Origin: Metarhizobium sp964253915 | GTDB taxonomy: Bacteria > Pseudomonadota > Alphaproteobacteria > Rhizobiales > Rhizobiaceae | Reading direction: 5' to 3' | Length of the DNA stretch: 64,000 nt | Assembly (NCBI RefSeq): GCF_964253915.1 | Contig: NZ_CAXUSG020000010.1 | Coordinates: forward strand, 156,759 to 220,758 | Part shown: in pieces, positions 34,624-41,539 of the stretch | Numbering within the stretch: position 1 is the first letter of the stretch | How the letters are laid out: each line of letters begins with the position of its first letter | The notes under the pieces: model-generated | Seen by the model: the letters and a program-made list of their open reading frames with translations, nothing else | The model's database searches: none | Told to the model about the DNA's origin: nothing | Translations under genes and position numbers: made by a program

Positions 34624-34881
34624 ATGGAAGCAAGCCTCAACGACATCGATGACATGATCGTGCACGAGAAGATGCAGGCCGCCCTGGAATACCAGAACGA
34701 AGCCTGGGCTGACGGCATGGCTGATGGCATCGAGCCGGAAATCATCGCCGATGCGGCAATCGTGCTCGCCATGCGCGAGACCGTGCGCATCCACGGCGAG
34801 GACGGCGCGGAGGCCATGCTCGATTCCCTGCGTGAACGTATCCTGGCCGGCGAATTTTCTCCCAAGCGTTGCCTGCAGTAA
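34624..34881 (+). CDS. Conserved hypothetical protein, 85 residues
   Basis: The product (MEASLNDIDDMIVHEKMQAAL...) is acidic, all-helical by appearance and lacks a signal or membrane segment. A GAGGATGGAATA tract precedes ATG 34624. I do not recognise a named domain. It lies 17 bases before a secreted-protein gene on the same strand, and 102 bases after the TIGR02301 gene. The intervening gap is AT-rich (TTGTTAACC, TTTTAAGAAAAGACTGC), so a promoter there is likely. Confidence 0.75.
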   Translation: MEASLNDIDDMIVHEKMQAALEYQNEAWADGMADGIEPEIIADAAIVLAMRETVRIHGEDGAEAMLDSLRERILAGEFSPKRCLQ

Positions 34882-34898
34882 GGCATGGGGGTGTGACG

Positions 34899-35645
34899 AT
34901 GCTGATTTCGGCGAAGACATCTGCTCGTATTGCCCTGACGTCGCGCCTTCTGGCCGGTGTTTTCAGTGCAAGCCTGATTTTCGCCTTGCCGCAGCCGGCA
35001 GCTGCCCTGTCGGAGCTGAAACAGGTTCCGGGGCAGACGACCACCCAGAACAATACCACCCAGACTCCCGTCGACGGCGACGAACCGGCCGACGATGCCG
35101 GCGCCACGGACGGCCTGCCCCAGCCCGACCCGCTGATCGACCCGACGAACAAGACCGCCCAGGCGGACGACGGCAAGCCTGTCGAAGTCCTCTACGACGT
35201 CAACAAGGCGCCCGAGCCGGTGCGGCGCATGCGCCAGCTGATCGTCGAGGCGGCGGCTTCCGGAGACATCGAGCGCCTGCGGGCGCTGATGAACCCGGGT
35301 CCGAACCAGACCCAGGTGACCATCGGCGACACCGCCGACGACCCGATCCGGGCGCTCAAGGAACTGTCGGGCGATTCGGAAGGCATCGAGGTGCTGGCGA
35401 TTCTGCTCGACGTCATCTCGACCGGTTTCGTGCACACCGGACAGGGCACACCGGACGAAATGTATGTCTGGCCCTATTTCACCGAAAAGACCCTTTCGAC
35501 GCTGACGCCGCCTGAAAAGGTCGAGCTGCTGCGCATCATCACCGCCGGTGACTACTCCGACATGCTGGAATTCGGCGGATACAATTTCTACCGTGTCGGC
35601 ATTTCGCCGGATGGCCAGTGGAAATTTTTCGTCGCCGGCGATTGA
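34899..35645 (+). CDS. Conserved secreted hypothetical protein
   Basis: The 248-residue product has a signal peptide ending near LPQPAAA (about residue 36), a Gln/Thr/Asp-rich linker (about 40-95) and a C-terminal domain with EPVRRMRQLIVEAAASGDIERLRAL, GFVHTGQGTPDEMYVWPYFTE and LPDGQWKFFVAGD-like FSPDGQWKFFVAG ending. I do not recognise a family with certainty. It is probably periplasmic. ATG 34899 gives the signal peptide and is preferred to the start at 34869. Confidence 0.78.
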   Translation: MLISAKTSARIALTSRLLAGVFSASLIFALPQPAAALSELKQVPGQTTTQNNTTQTPVDGDEPADDAGATDGLPQPDPLIDPTNKTAQADDGKPVEVLYDVNKAPEPVRRMRQLIVEAAASGDIERLRALMNPGPNQTQVTIGDTADDPIRALKELSGDSEGIEVLAILLDVISTGFVHTGQGTPDEMYVWPYFTEKTLSTLTPPEKVELLRIITAGDYSDMLEFGGYNFYRVGISPDGQWKFFVAGD

Positions 35646-35720
35646 GACGCATCGAAGCCTTGCGGTTGCCGCGGCGACCTCTTACCTCGTTCACCGGACG
35701 AACCGGAATGGGCCGAGACA

Positions 35721-36557
35721 ATGACACATGCCTATCTGCCTGAACGCGCGCTGATCCGGATCGGCGGCAGCGATGCGGAAGCTTTCCTTCACAGCCTGAT
35801 CACCACCGACGTCGAAGGACTGCCGGAAGGCGAGGCGCGGCCGGGAGCATTGCTGACACCGCAGGGCAAGATCCTCTTCGATTTCCTGATCTGGCGGGAT
35901 GCGGGCGGTTTCCTGCTTGAAACCGATACCATCCAGCGGGACGGCCTGTTGAAACGGCTCGCCATGTACAAGTTGCGCGCAGCGGTCGACCTTTCGGCTG
36001 AGCCGGGGGACGGCGTCACCGTTTTCTGGGACGGCGAAGCCGGCGGTATCGTTGACGGGCGATTCGCCAAGGCTGGCCAGTCGGTGACACGTCGGCCGGG
36101 CAAACATGGCGATGGCGGGGCGGAAGCCTACGACGCCCTGCGGATCGGCGCCGGCATCGCCCATTCGGGCAGCGATTTTGCCCTGCAGGACGCCTTCCCG
36201 CACGATGCGCTGATCGATCTCAACGGCGGCCTGTCTTTCCGCAAAGGATGTTATGTCGGGCAGGAGGTCGTCTCGCGCATGCAGCACCGCTCGACCGCAC
36301 GCCGGCGTGTGGCAATCATCACCGCCGAAAGCCCGCTGCCGCCAGCCGGCACGGAACTGACCGCCGGCGGCAAGCCGGTCGGCACGCTCGGCACGGTGGT
36401 CGGCAACCAGGGCCTCGCCATCATCCGCATCGACCGTGCCGGCGAAGCGATCGCCGACGGCAGCGGCGTGTTTGCCGGTGACGTGCCGGTTTCAGCGCGG
36501 CTGCCCGAATGGACCGGCCTCTCCTTTCCCGCCTCGACCGACGAGGCGCAGGCGTGA
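35721..36557 (+). CDS. ygfZ: YgfZ/GcvT-domain folate-binding protein
   Basis: YgfZ binds tetrahydrofolate and helps assemble or repair certain iron-sulfur proteins. The 278-residue product contains the family signature K-G-C-Y-x-G-Q-E at 175-182 (FRKGCYVGQEVVSRMQHR), with the conserved Cys177, and the early LITTDVEGL and LLTPQGKILFDFLIW segments. Its stop overlaps the next gene's GTG start (GTGA), so the HD hydrolase is translationally coupled. Confidence 0.93.
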   Translation: MTHAYLPERALIRIGGSDAEAFLHSLITTDVEGLPEGEARPGALLTPQGKILFDFLIWRDAGGFLLETDTIQRDGLLKRLAMYKLRAAVDLSAEPGDGVTVFWDGEAGGIVDGRFAKAGQSVTRRPGKHGDGGAEAYDALRIGAGIAHSGSDFALQDAFPHDALIDLNGGLSFRKGCYVGQEVVSRMQHRSTARRRVAIITAESPLPPAGTELTAGGKPVGTLGTVVGNQGLAIIRIDRAGEAIADGSGVFAGDVPVSARLPEWTGLSFPASTDEAQA

Positions 36558-37174
36558 CACCGGAAAAGGCGCCGCGCGCCTGGCAACGCATGCTCTCCGG
36601 CCGGCGGCTCGATCTGCTCGACCCCTCGCCGCTCGACGTGGAGATTTCCGATATCGCCCACGGCCTTGCCCGCGTCGCCCGCTGGAATGGCCAGACATCC
36701 GGCGACCATGCCTTTTCGGTGGCGCAGCATTCGCTGGTGGTCGAGGAGATCTTTCGCCGCTGCAACAAGGCGACGGCTGACGAATTGCAGATGGCTCTGC
36801 TGCACGACGCGCCCGAATACGTGATCGGAGACATGATCTCGCCGTTCAAATCCGTCGTTGGCGGCGGGTACAAGAGCGTCGAGAAGCGGTTGGAAGAGGC
36901 AGTCCATCGACGCTTCGGCCTGCCCCCGCACGCCTCAAGGGAGTTGAAGGCCCAGATCAAGAAGGCCGACCGCATCGCCGCTTATTTCGAGGCGACGGAG
37001 CTCGCCGGGTTTACGCCGGAAGAAGCCCGCAAATTTTTCGGTCAGCCGCGCGGTATCACCCTCGACATGCTGTTGATGGCACCGCTGCCGGCCGTGGAGG
37101 CGCAGCGCCTCTTCCTGCGACGCTTTGCGGCCATCGAAACGCAACGGGTGGAAACGAAGGACACGGCCAAGTGA
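36554..37174 (+). CDS. HD-domain hydrolase, YfbR-like
   Basis: The 206-residue product has metal ligands His (GDHAFSVAQHS), His-Asp (MALLHDAPEYVIGD) and a late Asp (KADRIAAYFEATEL), the layout of HD proteins such as the YfbR 5'-nucleotidase. GTG 36554 within GTGA overlaps the ygfZ stop and gives MTPEKAPRAWQRMLSGRR; the start at 36509 would overlap ygfZ widely. The substrate is not certain. The next gene's ATG overlaps its stop. Confidence 0.87.
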   Translation: MTPEKAPRAWQRMLSGRRLDLLDPSPLDVEISDIAHGLARVARWNGQTSGDHAFSVAQHSLVVEEIFRRCNKATADELQMALLHDAPEYVIGDMISPFKSVVGGGYKSVEKRLEEAVHRRFGLPPHASRELKAQIKKADRIAAYFEATELAGFTPEEARKFFGQPRGITLDMLLMAPLPAVEAQRLFLRRFAAIETQRVETKDTAK

Positions 37175-37710
37175 CAGCGATCGTCGTCACCCCCCTCGCC
37201 CGGATGGCCGAAATGGCGGTCAAGCACCGGACCCGGGAGATGGTCAGCCTGCTCGCCCAGGGACAGCAATTTCACCGGCCCGCCGTCATCGACAAGGCGC
37301 GCCATCTCATCCTCGGCATGAACGACATCACGTTCGCCGGCACGGCGAATCTTGTGGCGCCGCAGGAAAGCCATGTCGAGCAGATCATCGATTTTGCCCG
37401 GGTCTGGGATCAATCGGCCCCTGTGCTGATCCACTGCTGGATGGGTATCTCCCGCTCTCCCGCGGCCGCCCTGATCACTGTTCTTGCCCTGCATCCCGAT
37501 CAGGACGACGCAGTGCTGGCAAACCGGCTCCGGCAGGTCTCCCGATACGTCACACCGAATGCACGGCTGGTCGAAATCGGCGACCACATGCTCGGACGCG
37601 GCGGCCGGCTGGTTGCGGCGGTACGCGCCATCGGACGCGGCGCCGATACGGATGGCAACGTGCCGTTCGTCCTTCCGCTTCGGCCATCGGACGATGTTGC
37701 TTCGAACTGA
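37171..37710 (+). CDS. Tyrosine phosphatase-like protein
   Basis: The 179-residue product carries the Cys-based phosphatase loop HCWMGISRS, with Cys89 as nucleophile and Arg95 as phosphate ligand (HC-x5-R). A candidate general acid is Asp52 in GMNDITF. The rest fits small dual-specificity-like phosphatases of alphaproteobacteria. ATG 37171 overlaps the HD gene stop by four bases. The pairing with an HD nucleotidase suggests a shared phosphate substrate, which is only an inference. Confidence 0.85.
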   Translation: MTAIVVTPLARMAEMAVKHRTREMVSLLAQGQQFHRPAVIDKARHLILGMNDITFAGTANLVAPQESHVEQIIDFARVWDQSAPVLIHCWMGISRSPAAALITVLALHPDQDDAVLANRLRQVSRYVTPNARLVEIGDHMLGRGGRLVAAVRAIGRGADTDGNVPFVLPLRPSDDVASN

Positions 37711-37813
37711 AGCCTGCTGCAGCCTCCGCTGGCCCAGCGCCAGAGGTTGACCGGCCCTGATGGCCGCTCCATGTTCTCCTGCAACATCAACAGACTGGAG
37801 CATACGCCGGACA

Positions 37814-38632
37814 ATGAATCAGGAAGCGACCGATTTCATCCTTGCCACGCGCGCAGCCGTCAGCCAGGCGAGTGCGCTGGCGGTGCATTATTCATTCTCG
37901 ATTCTCGGTGCAGTCATCATCCTCATCATTGGCTGGCTGTTTGCCGGTCTGCTGCGTCGCTGGGCTCATCGCGGTCTGCTCAGCATTCATGGCGTCGATG
38001 AAACGTTGGCGGGGTTTTTCTCCAATCTCATCCGCTATGTGGTCCTTATCCTCGTTTTCATCACCGTTCTGGGGCAGTTCGGTGTCCAGACAGCGTCCAT
38101 TATCGCGGCGTTGGGTGCGGCGGGTCTCGCCATCGGCCTTGCCTTGCAAGGCACGCTGCAGAACATTGCCGCAGGGATCATGCTGCTCGTTCTGCGGCCA
38201 TTCCGGGTCGGAGAATATATCGAGACCTCGACAGTCTCCGGAACGGTCCAGGAAATCGGCTTGTTCGCGACAGAGTTGCGCACGGCAGATGGCCTCTACC
38301 GCCTTGCGCCGAATTCGACCCTGTGGAACACGCCAGTCACCAATTACAGCCGTGAAAATACCCGCCGCCACGACCTGAACATCATGCTCGACGTCAAGGA
38401 CGATCTTCAGGATGCTGAGGCAAAACTCCGCGAACTCGCCCGGCAGGTCGTGGATGTCGAGACGTCGCCGGCACCACACACGTTCATCGCCGATGTTACA
38501 GAATCGAAAGTAACGCTGACGCTACGATACTGGGCAAGCACCCGAAACTGGGATGAGACGACAGGCGCCGTGCGGCGCGCCGTCAGGCGGGCCTTCTACC
38601 AGGAGCCGGAGGAAATCCGCACCGGCTCCTGA
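37814..38632 (+). CDS. MscS family mechanosensitive channel
   Basis: The 272-residue product has three membrane segments (about 28-52, 70-92, 97-130), the pore-lining third helix AALGAAGLAIGLALQGTLQNIAAGIML, and the beta/cytoplasmic domain (about 130-265) with PFRVGEYIE and NSTLWNTPVTNYS. Length matches E. coli MscS (286). MscS opens under membrane tension to release solutes on osmotic downshock. ATG 37814 is preferred to 37760. It converges with sodC, leaving 10 bases. Confidence 0.94.
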   Translation: MNQEATDFILATRAAVSQASALAVHYSFSILGAVIILIIGWLFAGLLRRWAHRGLLSIHGVDETLAGFFSNLIRYVVLILVFITVLGQFGVQTASIIAALGAAGLAIGLALQGTLQNIAAGIMLLVLRPFRVGEYIETSTVSGTVQEIGLFATELRTADGLYRLAPNSTLWNTPVTNYSRENTRRHDLNIMLDVKDDLQDAEAKLRELARQVVDVETSPAPHTFIADVTESKVTLTLRYWASTRNWDETTGAVRRAVRRAFYQEPEEIRTGS

Positions 38633-38642
38633 CGAAACGATC

Positions 38643-39149
38643 CTATTCAATCACACCGCAGGCCAGTCTGTCGCCAGCATCGCCGGACGGCTGGCTGCGA
38701 TAATCGTCCGAACGCGCATGGATCATCAGCGCCTTGCCGCGAATGGCATTCTTGTCGTTCAGCGTCACCAGGTTGTTGAAGACATGCGCGCGTGCCGTGC
38801 CATCGGCGCCGACATAGATGTTCGGCATGTCGCCGGCATGCTGCCCCTCTGCGGCCAGGAAACCGTGCTCTTTCTTGTCCGGATTGAAATGACCGCCAGC
38901 GCTCTCGTGATGTGAGGCCGCATCGCAGCGGCCGTTTTCATGGACGTGAAAGGCCACCCAGCTGTCCGGCGGCAGGTTGGAAACCTCGACTTCGATCAGC
39001 ACGCCGTTCCTTGCGCCCGTCAGCGCCGCGCGGCCAATCTCTTTGCCATCGGAACCGACAAAGTTGGCGATGGCGTTCTGGGTCTGCTGCGCGGAGGCCG
39101 GAGCGGCAAAGGCGATGGCCGCCAGCACCGGCAAGAGAATGTTCTTCAT
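38643..39149 (-). CDS. sodC: Periplasmic Cu,Zn superoxide dismutase
   Basis: SodC removes superoxide in the periplasm. The 168-residue product has a signal peptide (MKNILLPVLAAIAFAAPASA) and all metal ligands: His68 and His70 (FHVHENG), bridging His87, His95, His104 and Asp107 (HAGDMPN), and His144 (MIHARSDDY). Cys75 and Cys164 form the family disulfide. ATG 39149 gives the signal peptide; the longer frame is non-conserved. In animal- and plant-associated bacteria this enzyme defends against host oxidative burst. Confidence 0.96.
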   Translation of the reverse strand: MKNILLPVLAAIAFAAPASAQQTQNAIANFVGSDGKEIGRAALTGARNGVLIEVEVSNLPPDSWVAFHVHENGRCDAASHHESAGGHFNPDKKEHGFLAAEGQHAGDMPNIYVGADGTARAHVFNNLVTLNDKNAIRGKALMIHARSDDYRSQPSGDAGDRLACGVIE

Positions 39150-39525
39150 CAGGAGATCCTTCCTCGATCCTCGTTTCACGACGTGAAAGCCCAACGCCTG
39201 AGCCGGCATGCAGTTCCAGCAGACGACTGGCAGGACCACAAGGCGAGCTTCTCTTGACCGGCGGAAATTCTTCGTCCAGCCTTGCAGCGAGAAAGACAGA
39301 ATCAACAGAATATTAACCTCGCTCGCCCAATCTGGACGGGGGGAATTTCCTCGGATCGCATTTGTTTCGATGCTGTTTTCTCTTTGAGGAACCAGTAGTT
39401 ACGGCATTTTTTGGATATCGTTATCTTGTTATCTGCGGAGAAAATAATAAATGTTTCGATTAAATTTGGGGTACGTACCGCATAACGTTGATCCTTGCCA
39501 TCCTACGCATTCGTAAGATGCACTG
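39150..39525. other. Intergenic region between sodC and the GGDEF-EAL gene
   Basis: This 376-base divergent region becomes strongly AT-rich at about 39350-39470, unlike its surroundings. It contains the perfect palindrome GGTACGTACC at 39470-39479 and a short leader ORF at 39451-39516 (annotated separately). Promoters of both flanking genes should lie here. I see no other gene or RNA. Confidence 0.6.
39451..39516 (+). CDS. Possible 21-residue leader ORF before the GGDEF-EAL gene
   Basis: ATG 39451 follows GCGGAG (39435-39440) by ten bases and encodes MFRLNLGYVPHNVDPCHPTHS, ending at TAA 39514-39516. It is in the same frame as the GGDEF-EAL gene, whose ATG is nine bases on and has no good ribosome binding site of its own. 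It may couple translation of that gene, or be chance. Confidence 0.35.
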   Translation: MFRLNLGYVPHNVDPCHPTHS

Positions 39526-41385
39526 ATGCTCTCGCCTGAACAACAGTTCAGCCAGCAATGGCGCCTCGCCGCCAACGGCGGCACGATCGATTCCGAACGG
39601 CTGATGGATCTTGTCGTCGGGGCCTACCGCGACTACCAGACGGAAATCCGCCTCGCCGAAGAAGCGATGGACACGATGCGTTCCGTTCACGAGACGGTGA
39701 CGGCAGACCTCGATCTCCGTCTTGCCGCCGCCAAAGCGCGGAATACCCTGTTGCAGAGCGTGCTCGACAATGCGCCTGTGGGCATCAGCCTTTTCGACAG
39801 GAACGGTACGCTTGTCGCCTGCAACAAGCAGTTCTGCCAGCACCTCGACCTTCCGCCCGCCAGCGTCCAACCGGGGGTGAACTTCGAAACCTTGCGCCCG
39901 CTGGTCAAGGGCAAGGAGAGGATGCGCAGCGCCCTCCTGCCGCAAGCGCCCGAAATCGCGCAGCCGCAGCGCACCGAATTTCGCGAATGGGAAATGGATG
40001 ACGGTCGGATCATCCATGTCGTCCTGACGTTCCTGCCGGATGGGCAGTGTGTCGCCATCCACCAGGATGCGACAAAGGAGCGAAAGGCCGGCGACCGGTT
40101 GCGGGAAATCGCGCTACGCGATCCGTTGACCAACCTCGCCAATCGCCTCGCCTTCCGCCAGCAACTGGAGGAACGGCTTGCTGGGCTGAAGGAGGGCGAA
40201 AAGCTTGCCCTGCTGCAGCTCAACCTCGATTTCTTCAAGACGATCAACGACACGATGGGCGCCTCGACCGGCGACGAAGTGCTGAAGCTCGCCGCCGAAC
40301 GGCTCCTCGAATGCCTCGGCCCGCAAGATGTGATCGCCCGGCTCGGTTCCGACGAATTCGTGATCATCCAGACGAAGTCCGGCCAGCCGGAAAGTTCAAG
40401 CGATCTCGCCCACGCCATCATCGACCAGCTCGGTTATCCGTTTTCGGTCGATGGCAAACAGATCCTGCTCAGCGCCTCGATCGGCATCGTCATCGCGCCG
40501 GACTACGGACACCAGCTCGATATCCTGCTGCGCAGCGCCGGCATGGCGCTGGCGCGCGCCAAATCCGAGGGCCGCAAGACGCTTCGGTATTTCAGGCCGG
40601 AGATGGATGCCCGCCAGCAGGCGCGGCGGGAACTGGAGGCCGATCTGCGCAAGGCGGTTCAGAACGGCGAATTCGAACTCTATTACCAGCCGATCTACGA
40701 TCTCCACCGGGAGAAGGTCTCGACGCTGGAAGCGCTGTTGCGCTGGAACCACCCGCAACGCGGCCGCGTGTCGCCTGCCGACTTCATTCCGCTGGCGGAG
40801 GAAATGGGCCTGATCGTCGATCTCGGGCGCTGGGTGCTTTACCAGGCCTGCCTGGATGCGGCGCAATGGCCGGACGGAGTGAAGGTTTCCGTCAACGTTT
40901 CCGCCATCCAGTTCAAGAGCGCCGATCTCTTCGGCGATATCGTTTCGGCGCTGGCTGTGGCCGGGCTTCCCCCGGAGCGGCTGGACCTGGAAATCACCGA
41001 AAGCGTCATCATCCAGAACCGTGACCAGACGCTGGCGCTGCTCCATGACCTGAAGTTCCACGGCGTCAGCATCTCGATGGACGATTTCGGCACCGGTTAC
41101 TCCTCGCTGAGCTATCTGCGCAGCTTCCCGTTCGACAAGATCAAGATCGACAAGTCCTTCGTCGACGACATCGCCGAAAACCAGCAGGCGCTGGCGTTGA
41201 TCCGGGCGATCATTTTCCTCGGCAAGACGCTCGGCATGGCGATCACGGTCGAGGGCGTCGAAACCAGCGAACAGTTTTCGCTGCTGCAGAAGGAAGCCTG
41301 CGACGAGATCCAGGGATATTACGTCAACGCCCCCCGGCCGGTAAGCGAGGCCCAGGCGATGATGGAATTCTGCCCGGCAGAATAG
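39526..41385 (+). CDS. PAS-GGDEF-EAL cyclic-di-GMP signalling protein
   Basis: The 619-residue product has an N-terminal coiled segment (about 35-70), a PAS-like domain (about 72-185), a GGDEF domain (about 190-355) and an EAL domain (about 365-610). The cyclase A-site reads GSDEF at 274-278 instead of GGDEF, which weakens a claim of cyclase activity. The EAL domain keeps the catalytic residues: Glu402, Asn457, Glu489, Asp519-Asp520, Lys543, Glu576, Gln596. It is therefore probably a c-di-GMP phosphodiesterase, perhaps GTP-modulated. No membrane segment is seen. Confidence 0.92.
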   Translation: MLSPEQQFSQQWRLAANGGTIDSERLMDLVVGAYRDYQTEIRLAEEAMDTMRSVHETVTADLDLRLAAAKARNTLLQSVLDNAPVGISLFDRNGTLVACNKQFCQHLDLPPASVQPGVNFETLRPLVKGKERMRSALLPQAPEIAQPQRTEFREWEMDDGRIIHVVLTFLPDGQCVAIHQDATKERKAGDRLREIALRDPLTNLANRLAFRQQLEERLAGLKEGEKLALLQLNLDFFKTINDTMGASTGDEVLKLAAERLLECLGPQDVIARLGSDEFVIIQTKSGQPESSSDLAHAIIDQLGYPFSVDGKQILLSASIGIVIAPDYGHQLDILLRSAGMALARAKSEGRKTLRYFRPEMDARQQARRELEADLRKAVQNGEFELYYQPIYDLHREKVSTLEALLRWNHPQRGRVSPADFIPLAEEMGLIVDLGRWVLYQACLDAAQWPDGVKVSVNVSAIQFKSADLFGDIVSALAVAGLPPERLDLEITESVIIQNRDQTLALLHDLKFHGVSISMDDFGTGYSSLSYLRSFPFDKIKIDKSFVDDIAENQQALALIRAIIFLGKTLGMAITVEGVETSEQFSLLQKEACDEIQGYYVNAPRPVSEAQAMMEFCPAE

Positions 41386-41539
41386 CGGCAAGGCTGAATA
41401 AAGCGTTTCCGGCGCGCGTCTTTTCGACGGCCGGTGATGGTATGCGTGCGAAATCCGTCAAAAGCCGGCCAGACCGTCTTCCCGCGTGCCGCCAATACGT
41501 TAGATTGGTCCGCGGCGGCTACTCGATTTCTGGTGGGGC

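Noticed and set aside
36129..36557. A possible aminomethyltransferase (GcvT) call for the folate-binding gene
   Set aside because: At 278 residues it is shorter than GcvT and has the YgfZ KGCYVGQE signature.
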